DNA of 64,000 nt from Lingula anatina (Eukaryota; Brachiopoda; Lingulata; Lingulida; Lingulidae), in NCBI RefSeq assembly GCF_001039355.2, contig NW_019775849.1, forward strand, positions 7,257-71,256, read 5' to 3'. Shown here piece after piece: positions 23,871 through 36,136 of this stretch (position 1 is the first letter of the stretch; each line of letters begins with the position of its first letter). A program made the position numbers and the translations under genes. Under the pieces are notes generated by a model, which was not told the DNA's origin, searched no databases, and saw nothing but the letters and a program-made list of their open reading frames with translations.

Positions 23871-26800
23871 AGGGTGGCAAGGTGGGGGTCAGCGGATTTC
23901 AACCAAATTTGTTGTATGGAGGCATATTAGGAAGTTATTCATGAGTTAGGAAGGAATCCCAAAAATATCCTTTCTTCAGAGAAATATAGCCCATTATAAG
24001 TCATGGCTTATGTAGCCTCTTTGAGACTCCATTTTTACCTTGGAAAAATAATGATATATTTTGTGTAAATTAAACAAAAATGGAGAAAACTAAAAAATAT
24101 TAGACCTTACAAACATTGAAAACAATCATTTGGCTTGCCACAGATATATGTAGAATTCAGTTAAGACCCTGCTTGGGCGAGCCACACCCATTTATAACAC
24201 CCCTCCCCCCAAAGTCCAATTTTGACACTACCATCTTTAATTGCATATATCTCCATCTTCACAGGGTTTACAGCTATAAAACTTCATGAATATTTTAGGC
24301 AGATATGGATCACTCCAAATAAAGTTTCAAAAGTTACTGCTGTATTAAAACAGGTACTGAAAAATACCCCCAAAGTTGGCCATTTTTAAGGCAAAAAATC
24401 GTGGTGGATTCATTCAAGTCTATGTAGACAATGGGTTTGATTAATTTATTAAACCATTTTGCTCTACAATGATGTTACTAAATTAATAGGTCTGGTGAGC
24501 ATGGAAAGTGGATGTGTACTAATGAATATCAGGTCAGTGGGTCATAGGTCAAGGTCACTGGGCTTCATATTTGTAAATTGCCATATATGGACTTTTTAAT
24601 TTGTATGGACAAAAAGTTTAGAGAAAATTATTTTAGATTCTATTACTTTGGATAGGCACTGGCAATTAACTTGAGAGTTTACATGATAATTTTAATAAAT
24701 ATATTTTTAATATCATCAATTTAGTGAATACAAATTAAAATCTTAGTTTAGTAGCGATTTCTCTTTGGTGCAATATTTATCATATAGAGATCAGGATATG
24801 CCACAGTATTTATGAGAGCAAAGCCAGAACAAATATTTTTTAATTTTCAAGAGTTTTTTTTTTTTTTAAATCATCCACACCACTTTTTGGTGACTATTTA
24901 TGAGCATACAGTAACTAAAAAATTATTCAAATTAGTTTATTGTTGTCTCAGATGAATACTTACAAATAATACAAAAACAATCACAAAATTATAATACAGC
25001 AATACATGCAACGCAGTGCAACATTAGTTGTGATCATTACAAACTATACCATAATGCAGCAAAACAAGATAATTTTCTATACAAAAAGCAAAACTAACAC
25101 AACTGCAAAATATATCCTGGTGTTATGAAACATCTTTGCAGTTTTATATCAAACATTACAGCTCATAACATCAAAGTTATTAGTACATTCAAAAATAACT
25201 GCCGATTTTTTCTTCCTGAATAGTCTGTAACCCTCCTTACTGACATTTCATTCTCATCTTCATGCTCACAAATGCTAGGTTCTGCTGGCCTGTTTCTTGT
25301 ACCCTTCTAAACTACTTCAGTAAAAACTCCTTTACTTTATTTGAATATAGTTTCAAAGGTTTAGATGACTTTAAAGCTCATCCATTGTGTAACTCAGTGA
25401 GATATTCAAGAGGGTGGAGTTCTCTCACGGCTGATGTGCTTAAAGTTTTTCTTTAGTCAGCTGGTTGGCCCACTAAACTTTAATTTAATCAAAAGCTGTT
25501 TTTGGCACATTTTATACCTGTGGTCTAAAAAAAAGGACCTTACAATTACCCTTCAGTCTTGGTAGCCAAAGATTTCAGAGAAGACTTCTCTGGACAAAAA
25601 AAAAAATTCTTTTGTATGTGATCTTGCTCGGTATAGTCCCAGTTGGCACATTTGCCTCAGAAAAACCCAAATTAACTTTAACATCAGTATCACTCATATT
25701 AAAACTGATCAAGGATCATGCATCTCCTCAGCATTTGTTATATTGTGGCTTTCATTTACATACATGCCTTTCTACAACATCCGTCATTTCCACACTAGTT
25801 TCAGTTTCTGCAAGGCTTTGGACTCTTTTGCTGACCATAAGATCACTGTGTGTCAAATAACACTTCTCAAATATGCCTGAAATATAAATATAGCTTACTA
25901 TAGACACATGAAAACACTTATCTCAAAGTTAATTGATACATTGATGAAAAATAAATTATTATCCCATTTGTCCATGTTTTATAAGTAAGACATGGTTTCG
26001 AATATAAATTATGATGAGCCTAGCAATTTTGCCAAGACCCGCCCTTAGAGCTTCAATCTAATTCCAATTGTTACCCTTAAATTTATTTTACCCAAATACC
26101 CTTAAACCTACATAAATACCCACACAAATATAGCTTAGAAGAAAGAATTATCACAGGTCCTTAAGCTGCAATTTCATTATTTGAAAGGGGGAATTTTTCT
26201 TTAAAAAAGAAAAAAAAAAGAAAAAAAAAGAAAAAAAATGGACCGTTTACCATTAAAAAATTACACCTAGATCATTTTTCTGAGTGAACTTTTTTCTGGC
26301 TTTTAGCCTGTTTTAAAATACAAACAAACCCGTTTCTTACCTGAACCAAGTGACATTCAAATGGCTTTTTGTCTACAGTGACATCTGCAAGTTAATCCCA
26401 TGGCATGTTTCGTTATAGGCTCGTTTTTCCCTGTGTGGATGGTTTCCAGCACAAACCAAGCCCATATCCCTGTGCTGGTCAAATGATGTAACCCATTCAT
26501 TCTCCCAAAGATACTTGAAAATGTCCAATTGCGGTCATCGGAGACAAAAGAATCCACACCTGACAAGAATCAGTTTGCTTTCGTAACTCACGCTGTTTTG
26601 CTTCACGTAAACGCGACGGAGATGACTGTTAATATCTCTGCTGCAATTTTTCAATACACTACATGTTTTTTCATATCTGTAGACAGAGTATAAACCACAT
26701 GATATACGACTTCGTTGAGGAAGATTTGCAAAGAAACAGTCTGCGATTTCCGCCATGTTGGATAATGACGTTGTGTTGTTCTGACGTTAGTACATTAGTT

Positions 26801-27508
26801 TCACATGATTTTAAAATGTGTTAGATGCTTGTTTTAACCAGAAAAAATTAGAATAGGTAAAATGAAAATAAAAAGCTCAACTAACAGTGTTTTAAACCAT
26901 TTGTTGACTTGAAAGAGATAGCTGAAGTTGAGTGCACCGATATATGTGTCCGGATATATTTACGAAAAATGAAGAAATTAGGTCATGTTCTATCTGTTAC
27001 AACGGACAAGTTGTAGAACAGCAGTAAATTTTGATTTCATGTATAAATAGATAAATGAGTTATCTGTTAGTCCTGAACACGCTTTACCCCAAAGACCTGT
27101 GAAGATGAAGATATTCTCAAAAATAGAAGGGGGGTGTTCAAAGCATGTGGTTTGTAAGCCTGAGAAAAACGCTTGGTTTGTTACCATGGAAACAAAGAGA
27201 GTGAAAAAAGTGCATATCATTTTAATCCCCTATCTTTAGGTTATAATATTTCACCAAACTAAATCATTTAGTGACACCTGTATAAACTTTAAGGTCAATC
27301 AATATAACCCTGTTTTTCAGAAGAATTTTTGGTTGATAACCTCCCCAAAATGTCACTGGCCATATCTCTGTAAGTAGGGATTTGTTTCAGGAAATATTGC
27401 AGCCTCAGATATTGTTCATATAAAGGTTCAAACACACCAAATATGGTGTAAATCCGTTCACCCCCACCTTGCCGCATTCTCTACATTTTGTCTGGTTTTC
27501 TCCTGGAC
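23851..27508. mobile_element. 3.7-kb element with diverged long terminal inverted repeats
   Basis: The left end (gtccacgagagaaccag.., then ggcaaggtgggggtcagcgg) matches the reverse complement of the right end (gtccaggagaaaaccag.., then ggcaaggtgggggtgaacgg). Similarity fades inward over roughly 300 bases but reappears around cttcatcttcacag (24252-24265 against 27090-27110). The right end abuts the GBP duplication unit. Two overlapping minus-strand ORFs at 26357-26756 (one starting MAEIADCFFANLPQRSR) are the only coding-like content and are unrecognised. No transposase or clear target duplication was found. Confidence 0.55.
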
Positions 27509-27676
27509 ACACACAGATTAAAATCTATTGGCTAGTAATTCTCAAACCGCATTTAACATTTTACACAAATTAGTACGCCGGGATTTCAAGGTGGGCAATC
27601 CATTGCTTCATTGTATGTGAGTTAAGGGTAAAATTAAAGATCTAGTATTCCCTCTGTTCTGTAGACACATGACGTT

Positions 27677-29669
27677 ATGGACAAACCACTGCCCTTGATC
27701 ACAATGTGTGGTGACGGACGCAAGTTTACCATCGACGAAGGAGCTAAAAAGGGCCTGCTGAACATAGACAAACCGTTGTCCGTAGTCGTCATCGTCAGCA
27801 AATACCACACGGGCAAGTCCTATCTGATGAACAGGCTTTACGGCAAGAACTCTGGGTTCGACTTGGGCAGCACCGTCCAGTCTAAAACCAAGGGGAGCTG
27901 GATCCGGGCCCGGCCCCACCCAAGGGATAGTTACATTAACACCGAGGGCCTCTATGATGTGAAAAACGGGGATTCGTCTTATGACAGTCAATTCTTCCCT
28001 CTGGCAGTTCTTTTTTGCTTCGTCTACAACGATCAAGGAACCACTGAAGGCGATACCATCAGAAAACTGCAGTATCCTTTAATACATGTATAAAAAGAAC
28101 AATATGAAACAGCAACGAAAAAATAACACGTGCTTGATTCTGTATACCTGTACTTTTTTAAAGCATAGTGCCGTATGTCTAATTCATGCTAATACATTCT
28201 GATACAAATAATATTTTCCTTGAATACCTTAAATAGCAGGTTGGTTGCAGAATTGGCAGAGCATATTGAAGTACAAACCGGAAACAGCGAGGAGATAGGG
28301 GAATCATTCAGCAAGTACTTTCTGCAATTCATATGGGTTGCACGTGACCTCGCCCTTCAGCTCAAAATCGACCGAAGAGCATGCAATCCTAACGAGTACT
28401 TTGAGAGCGCCTTGCAATTTAGAAAAGGCAAGAGCAGAACCATTTTTGACTCCAACGCCAGGGAGTGTATCCGGAATCGTTTCCCCCAAAGAAATTGCTT
28501 TGTCCTCCAAAAACCACTCGAAGATGAGGTGTTGCTGCGTCTATCTGTCTGTACTGACGCGGGTGGTTTAAAAGTGCAGGGAAATCCGATAAACGGCAGA
28601 AGTAAGTACTTCGTTCTTTATTTTGTTAATGTTGTCTATCTTTCTGTTTGACATTGTTGAGTTCGTGCACGTGCAATAAAATATGTCATGTTACAGTTTT
28701 TGCCATTATTAAATTATGCGTTTCATAGTTGTTTAATGATAATCCATGTTTTACAAGCAACATTAATTCCTGGTCTTAAAGTGCAATATGTAAACTAGAT
28801 AAATACAGGTGTAGATTTCGCCAGGTGACTAATAATCTATTTGATGATAGTCTTGATCTACATGTAGTCATACTTTTTTCTTTCAAATAGAGTACGCATC
28901 CTTAGCAGAAACGTACGTGCAAGCCATCAACTCTGGTGCCGTACCATGTATTGGTACCGCAGTGGGGACCATGATGCAGGTGGAGTGCCAGAGGGCCTTG
29001 GAGGAGAGTGTGAAACACTACAGAATAACGATGGAGAACAACACTGTACCGAACATGCCCCTTTTTCTCCATGAGTTATCAAGCCTCCACGAGCAGGCCA
29101 ATGAGGAAGCCCTGTGTGTTTACAAGGGTATAGCTGTATTTGAAACTGAGGGGATTTTTCAAACGAAATTACAAGTAAGCATCTTGTAAAGAATAGAATT
29201 CAGAATCATATAACAGTGTACCAAAGTGAGTGTTATCAACGGCAAAAGAAATGCCCTTAATGCTTACCAAATAAAAGACGCTACCTGTTATGTGGTCAAT
29301 AACAAAGGAAAGTTAACGATGTAAACATGTAACAGATGCCTAATAATATCTTAACCGATAGAGTATGTATTTGTTATCCTGTAGGAGTCCCTGTTGTCAC
29401 TCTATACGCAATTTGTGGAGCAGAACAAGAAAGTCTCATGGGATAAGTGTAGAAAGGATTTGCATAACGCGTATGCCAATATTGCAAAGAAGGTCCAGGC
29501 TGGCCACTACACAGGCGCCCGGGGGTACGGGAAGTACCAAGCGGACTATCAGAAGGTGAAAGAGATATACGCCAACACACAATGGAAGGGTCCGTGTGGT
29601 GACGAGGAGATGGCGCGGCTCAATGGAGCCAAGAAAAGTGAGGGGAAGGCAATTCTGGAAGCTGATAAG
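27677..29669 (+). CDS. Guanylate-binding protein (GBP)-like GTPase, copy 1
   Basis: Four exons join in consistent phase: 27677-28071, 28237-28601, 28891-29174, 29385-29669. GBPs are dynamin-like large GTPases that assemble on membranes in innate defence. The N-terminal GB1/RHD3 G domain is clear: P-loop KYHTGKSYLMNRL, switch region GSTVQSKTKG.W, NTEGLYDV, FVYN, and the guanine-cap ARDLALQL. Exon 3 starts the helical domain (YVQAINSGAVPCI); exon 4 continues it. Several signature residues are altered: the first P-loop Gly is Ser, the catalytic Arg is His, DTEG is NTEG, and about six residues before it are missing. Compared with copy 2, about 22 codons are missing near the end of exon 2. The C-terminal helices are not found; after 29669 the sequence runs into repeats. 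Probably GTPase-dead or a decaying gene. The first donor is weak (gtatcc) in both copies. Confidence 0.8.
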
Positions 29670-29915
29670 GTGGGGGTTGAGCTATTGATTGTATAGATTG
29701 AGTGTATAAATAATAGCAGAATATACCAACAAACGCGGTAGGATAAATTTCCTAATAAATGCGTGAAGCAGACACTATCAATACAATGAACATGTGGACA
29801 TACATACATGTATATATTACTGGTTGATTGAGGCTTCTTCACTTTTGTCGAAATTTTCAGCACTGAATCCGGGGCTCTCTTTTAGTTACGCTAATACTCA
29901 GTCTGTAAGCTGTAA
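29670..29915. other. Sequence after GBP copy 1, no exon found
   Basis: After donor gtgggg at 29670 no further GBP exon is recognised. Bases 29884-29912 (gctaatactcagtctgtaag) match a phrase at 46333-46358, marking the start of dispersed repeats. Confidence 0.5.
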
Positions 29916-30022
29916 CCCAGCAAACACGTCACGTTCGGATCACGTGGCTGGCACGTTGCTACCACATTATAACGTCATAGCCACGGCTTAACCACGTGGT
30001 ACCAACGTCACGTTATCGCTGG
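29916..30022. mobile_element. 107-bp palindromic MITE, CCCAGCAAAC ends
   Basis: Begins cccagcaaacacgtcacgtt and ends cacgttatcgctgg. The interior is rich in cacgtgg/ccacgtgg palindromes. It splits a repeat (gctaatactc..gctctttgctgaaagcagag) that is continuous at 46333-46380. Confidence 0.65.
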
Positions 30023-30529
30023 AAAGCTCTTTGCTGAAAGCAGAGCATTCTAATTGAGCAGGAATCAAGCAGAACCAGTGGGAGTGAAGAATTTTCAAAA
30101 TTCGTACTACATTCGGGAGTAAATTTCAAATTGACCTAAATTCTTGTAAGAATGCCGTTCGAATACTCAGAATGCTTTTGAATCCGCCTGGAATGATTCG
30201 TGCACACTTCGGCTGTATTAGCTTTCAATGCAGCTCGAATGTAGTTGGAAAACTAGGAATATGGATAACGCTGTCAGAAAGCAGTCAGAATATTTAGAAT
30301 ACTCTTCGAATGCCGAACGAGTGTAGTTCGATTGCCGGCTGAAATAGGATTCGAGTTGCATTCCGGCTCATTCTAGCAGGATTTGAAGTGTCTTGCCATT
30401 TCGGTTCTCCCTCGAACGCGATCGGAATGTTTCGAATGCAGTTAGCATGCCCTAAGAATATTTAGAATGCAATCATATTGCAGTTAGAATTCACTTGAAA
30501 TGCCATTCAATATTTCTTCACCTAGAATC
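30023..30529. repeat. gaatgc-motif repeat, left part
   Basis: About 500 bases dominated by variants of gaatgc/gcattc (cattcgggag, gaatgccgttcgaatactc, tcgaatgcagt). The same composition resumes at 35113-35212 and 40851-40960. This suggests one older repeat split first by the element at 30530-35112 and then by the hAT-like element at 35213-40850. Confidence 0.5.
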
Positions 30530-31563
30530 AAGGAGTTATAACAGAAGGAGATTACACGCGTGGGGGCGGAGCCCGTTTTACGGTCTCTCATTGGTCGGAA
30601 TGAATAGAACCCAGAGAACAATGGGTGCCTATCTCTGTTACGGTCTCGTTTAAATCTCGTTTGTCGGAAAAGGTGCCTTCGTCTATCGTTTCGAGAGGAC
30701 ATAAACAGAAACGCAGTCAAAAGTTCGTTAAAATGAGAGAAGTACAATGTATTGAGTGCAGAGGATATAACGTTGGATAAGGTTGTCAAAATACAGGTAA
30801 GTGCTTTTAAATGCATAACTACACGAAATATGAAGATAAATTGCAACTTTTATGCCGTAGGGTCTCACTGTGTACTGTAAGTGTCCAGCTCCACGTCGAT
30901 CTCGCGAGGTGGTGTGTGGAGAATAAATATTGCACGAAAAATATTTCCCACTCATAACAAGTGCTTATTAATATAACATCAGATAAAGAAAGTTTGGTCT
31001 TTATACAGTTGCAATTGTTTAGTAATTTGTGGCAATAGCATAGAATAAAACTTAGGTGCACTCTCAGTAGCCGAATATCAAGCAGATGCATAGGCCGCCA
31101 TCTTGTTTATGTTTCGGAAAAAAAAATCACTCCAAAAGACATTTTCCCCCTACTTTTTGATACTTGTGTCACATGACAGTCATAAAATTTAACTAATTGG
31201 TATGTGTGCAATACATTTTCTTGAGCAGTATTGTTGTTTTTTTTTTTTTTTTTCGATTTTATATTTGGTCTAGCTTGAATACGACAAGGGCCAATTTTCA
31301 CGAGTCCAGATCAAAAACTGTTACGCTTGTTACGACCAAAAGCCTAGAATTTTTTTGCACTTTTTAAATGCGTGATTATAAAGATTTTGGTGTGTTTAGA
31401 TTCTTGAACATCTTGGTCGTGGTTTGGTATACTAGTATATTGCATGAATATTGCTCCAATATTTCTTGAAAAAAATAACCCGTTTTGTTCAGAATACCAA
31501 TTTTTTACTTTAGTGTTATGGGTAAATGTACCATTTTGCCTGTACTGTTTTCGTGTTTAAGGC

Positions 31564-31772
31564 TGTATTTCCAGAGCTTTTAGATCGATCTATCCCCGCG
31601 GGGAGTCTTACTAGATTACTGTCAGATAATCCGGCTTAAATGTCCGTCCCGCCTACTACAAGCTGTAAGGGGGTAATTAAATTTCGTGTCCGCTCGGCTG
31701 ACAGCTATTTAGCGTGAACCTCCAGGGAGTTAGGTCGATCTAAAGTAGATCGATCTAATCTCTGGAAATGGG
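31564..31772. mobile_element. MITE family X, copy 1
   Basis: Ends tgtatttccagag and, inverted, catttccagagatt. The core has gcgtgaacctccagggagtt, agatcgatct and cagctatttagcg. Two further copies lie at 47824-48050 and 55072-55258; the latter reads in the opposite orientation. Confidence 0.75.
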
Positions 31773-32339
31773 GTCTAAAACTAAAAAAACTTAACATGAC
31801 AGTTGGTCATCATTTTTCTTCTCACCATGGTGGGTGGCTTTGGAGTGGTAACTTTGTTGTTAAAGTAAGGTGCTCAATTATTTTGACTGGAAAAGTTTTG
31901 CCTCCACCCAGCATATTCCATCATGGCGGTCTAACAGGAAGTTTGACTTCACAGTATCTTTGGTATAGTTATTTTAAACTTATTTAGTCTTCTTTTTACA
32001 TTTATATGTTTTAATTCATACTTAACCTTTGAAAAAAGAACACATATGAATCCCGGTGTGGCGTGTACCGCCCGGAGCGTTCTGCTCATGCGCACAAAGC
32101 GCAGGCAAATCTGAGAGACTACCGGCGTGTACAGTCCGTCTATATAGAGTCGCCAATACATTCTTAGCCTTTAATAAACACGCTCTGTTGAGAACATACT
32201 GCAAATTCAAACATAATCTTTAGAAATATTCATATCTTAAAGATCTTCACCTCTACTGCTATTTCTCTCAGGTGGCCATATCAACACACTAGCCTAGTAA
32301 AATCAATACTAAAATAGTAGCCAGCAGCTGAATAACGAC

Positions 32340-33600
32340 GGCCCGTCCACGGTAGGTTCATCCATGCGTCGAACTGAAATTTGACGCTGATTCTCTATCA
32401 AAATTATCAATTAACACATGTGAATATATAATGAGGTAGGAAATGAACTAGCCGAATATAACAGTACAGGTGAATAACAACGGATCATTCACGGAACGGC
32501 TCATACACGCTGCTGCTGCATGTACAATCGGTCAGGACGGATGGTTCACGCAGAACGGACCGTACACGTGACACCGGTGCTTCTTAATTTAAAGTCTTAA
32601 GGATTTAAGTTCACCTAGGCGACAATTACTTTACCTGATCTCACTACACATCTCCCTTTGAGTCAAGGTGTGTAAGACGCACCTTATTGTGTAAGACACC
32701 TCTATAATTAAGGGGTACTTGCTTCTCTACTGTAATTATACTTTGGCATGTTAGGTGGCAAGCTTGGATGTTTCAGTTCATTTTATGAAAGAAGCTATGC
32801 CTTGGTGGTTACAAAAGAATAGAACTCTATTAAGGTTTATTCATTACTTGAAAGTAAATATTTCATCTTGCAGTGTTGAAACAGAAATTCTCTCAAAATT
32901 GATAATGCATTTGACATGCATATCAGTTTTCAGTTGTTTTTTTTTCTTCTATTATAGATATGGGAGAAGGCTGCATTGAATATATGAATTATGGTCAGGC
33001 TGGAAAAAATTTAAAAATATCAATGAAAAAAGGAGGTCAGTGTGTCTGGGGTAAGTTACTTTTGTTGTAATGCCTATGATGCATTAAACATTTACTAACA
33101 ACAGTACGCTTTTTAAAAAATTTTCACCAATTTCAAAATACAACAACCTTGGGCATTTTCCTTTTAGCAACCAGCCTCTCTGAAATCCCTTTTTGTCCTG
33201 TCAGAAGAGTAGGAACCAGGGCGGATTTAAATAATTTCTTGTAATAAGTTCAATTTCTTGGGGTTATGAGCCTGTGATCATGAATCTTGATGTTCTATAT
33301 AAATTTAGTTGTATATTGTTCATTTATGTGGTGAACATTATTTCAGTCAAGTTATAACAAGACGCATTAAACTTATTAACTGCGCATTAACTGCGTAATT
33401 CAATAATGTCTACGTGGATACTAGTAGTTCATAATGCTATTATTATGTGTTTTTTTTCTATCCTACAGGTTTTTCTGTTTTCTGAGTGCCATGGCATTGG
33501 CAAGGCAGAAGAAAAGGTCCTGAAGAAATTCTCACTTGAGTTGCCCTTTTTGGAGAAGAAACTGGATAAAACTGGCCAACACAGACTGCATTAAATTAAT
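32340..33600 (+). other. Interior of 30.5-35.1 kb element; unrecognised ORFs
   Basis: A pair of exon-like pieces is visible: after acceptor tattatag a short ORF MGEGCIEYMNYGQAGKN (from about 32960), and after tcctacag (33469) an ORF ending LEKKLDKTGQHRLH with stop at 33592-33594. Their phases do not join. A 25-base phrase (gccaacacagactgcattaaa) recurs near 34068. No family is recognised; these may be remains of the element's own gene. Confidence 0.25.
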
Positions 33601-34201
33601 AGTGCTCCTTCATGACATTTTAAAATATTTTCAGTCACCTAACTGACTCTATACATTTCAAAAGTGGACATAAATTTTATGTTACTGTCATGTGAAAAAA
33701 AATTCAAAACCTATATATAATTTGTTGAGTGCCATGGTATAACAGTCTACCTGATTGCCAGTCTTTAAAGCAGTCACTTACGTACTGGCCCAGTTAATTT
33801 TTTCAGCTGTAACATGTACTCCAATTCATTTTATAAATGTTCTGACTAAGTGTTGTCTTAATCTATAAAACATTTTGAAAATCCCATGTTTTTTATCCTA
33901 TTTGTAAGAATTAGCCACTTTATCTTCTAGGATTTTTTTTTCATTCGGCCCATTAGATTCTCAGACCTTGCTGGCCTGTGAGTGAAATAGTATCTGGCAC
34001 AGACTGGTATCAGCAAGTCAGATAAAACAATATATAATTATTTCTATTTGCACGGTTGAAAAAAAAAATGCCAACATAGACTGCATTAAACTGGAAAACT
34101 GTAGCAACTTAATCATTCTTATGACTTTATTAATTACTGCTTATGTATAAAATTTTGTTTTTGGTTTTGTTCTTCTATTGATATGATAAAATGGTTTTAC
34201 T

Positions 34202-34375
34202 GGGGGCGTCTCGATAGTCCGAAGGATCATTGGTCCGACGGTTCATTGGTCCGAAAAGTGGTAACATTTTCATCGATTTTTTAATCAAGGGTTCATTGGT
34301 CCGAAGGTTATATGGTGAATATTCGGACCAATGAACCATCGGACTATTGAACCTTCGGACTATTGCTACGGCCCC
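34202..34375. mobile_element. 174-bp palindromic MITE, cattggtccgaa type
   Basis: The left half repeats tccgaaggatcattggtccg, and the right half is largely its reverse complement (cggaccaatgaaccatcgga). The ends are gggggc and gcccc. Multiple internal copies of attggtccga give a hairpin with several registers. Confidence 0.75.
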
Positions 34376-35885
34376 GGTTTTACTCACAGATGCTACTATC
34401 ATGATGCTTGAGTATAGAGTTGACTTAAAAGATATTTTAAGTTTATATAGTAAATAATAGTTTGAAATTCTATATTCTCATCTTTATTTGTTTCACTTTA
34501 AAGAGCTCAGTTAATACTAAAATTTCTGATATATTTTGTACATAAATATATTTAAGAATGAATAAAATTTATCCTTAATGTTAAGCACTGTGCATTTGTT
34601 TACCGACAAATATGAACAGTGTTAGTATGTGTCAAAATAATCCTGAAAAAAAGGAAGATTTCCAAGATAAAGAAATTTATAACGAGTATTCAGTAAACCG
34701 ACATGCCTTGGCATTGCCTCAACCTTTGGTTAAAATTTTACTTTAATGCATTATAATATTAAAATTATACTGAGAGAAAAAAATACTTTACAGTAAGAAA
34801 TTTAAAACCAAAGTCACAAAGCTTAGGCACTGTCACAATGTATATGTTTACGGGACTGGAGGGTCCATTCCCTTCAAGCACATCGTCCAAATAATTACCT
34901 GTGAAAAAATCGTCAGCATACAGCGCCGCTTTGACACTACTGATCTCGAATTCTTACGCGAAATAACGCATGTGAAATTAATCTCCAAGCTGAGGAGAAC
35001 GATGCAGACGAAACCTTGAGACAGGAGGCCCCTCGTAGCTAGCTCCGCCCCCCGTAACAGACATCGGACAATAGAGAGGCTTATGTGTAATCTCCTTCTG
35101 TTATAACTCCTTGCTACAATGCACTTCGAAAGTTTTGAGCACTAGCGAAACAATCGGGCCGGCCACGAGAATGGGTAAAAATATTTGGAATGCACTCTCA
35201 CCGTCACGGCGTCACCCGGTCTGTGCCAAAAACTTTTTGGACTACTAGCCCTTCGGGCTAGCAAGGTCTAAAAATTTACGAGCCCGAACCAAAAAACACT
35301 AGCCCGAATATAAACAATTCATTTAAACAGTATATGTAGATGTTTTAAGAAGTTGTGTATCAAAGTAATTTAAAAACCTTGTTAGGTGAATAACAGAGTC
35401 AGTCAGGTTGGTCAAAAGGCTTTTATTCAAGTTCATGGGATTTTGCAGCATATATTGCCAGATTTTTATTAACTTCAGCTTCGGTTATTTCTTCTTCTGA
35501 ATAGTAGTCGCTGACATAACTGTCTCCAGCAGTATCTGGCAGGTCCTGAAATGTTTATCATTGCTTTTGTTACATATTCAAATCACTATTTTTGTAATGT
35601 TTTAAATATACATCTTTCTAATTTGTGCCATTGTTGTTAAGTCAGCTTACCAATTTTTTTCAAAATAATACAAGGACATTTACCTCTTCCATTTCTCCCT
35701 CTTCTTCATCACTCTGATATAAAAGAAAGGAGTTTTTAAAGTCAAAATGCCAGTAATGAATTAAATAAGTCCTCTGTTTAAGATACAGAATTACCATACA
35801 TTCAATGATAGGGCTGATAATATTGCTTATAATAAACTCAAAATGTCTTAACATTAACACTGTTAATGCAATAATTATGAACATA

Positions 35886-36136
35886 TTCAGTTAAAACATG
35901 CACCTCTACAACTCTTGGCATATTGGACAGCAGGGGTTCAGACTCTCTGCTGGTGGATGGCAGAGATTCAGGCTCTGTCTCAATGGAAATCAAGCCACGG
36001 CTCTCTGCTAGTGGATGGCAGAGATTCAGGCTCTGTCTCAATGGGATTCATATCGCACTCTCTGCTGGTGGATGCTGATGACAAGGGTTTGGGTCTTGTA
36101 TACCCAACTCTTCTTCTCCGTCCTGAAGGACTTACC
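35886..36136 (-). repeat. Short tandem duplication inside transposase exon
   Basis: A segment of about 65 bases encoding ETEPESLPSTSRE occurs twice in tandem, with a third partial unit (STSREC). The copies are in different frames, so the duplication or a later indel disrupted the exon. Confidence 0.6.

Larger units (their letters stand above)
30530..35112. mobile_element. 4.6-kb TIR element
   Basis: Both ends carry aaggagttataacagaagg..attacac in inverted orientation (28 identical bases). Inside them come related GC-richer stretches (ggggcggagc, tctcattggtcgg against tctattgtccg). Flanking bases ctagaatc (left) and ctacaatg (right) could be a diverged 8-bp duplication. The interior contains MITEs at 31564-31772 and 34202-34375 and several short ORFs but no recognised transposase, so it is probably non-autonomous or too decayed to classify. 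Confidence 0.7.

Noticed and set aside
27608-28036. 142-codon minus-strand ORF across GBP copy 1 exon 1
   Set aside because: Antisense to the GTPase domain; copy 2 shows the same shadow (50939-51475).
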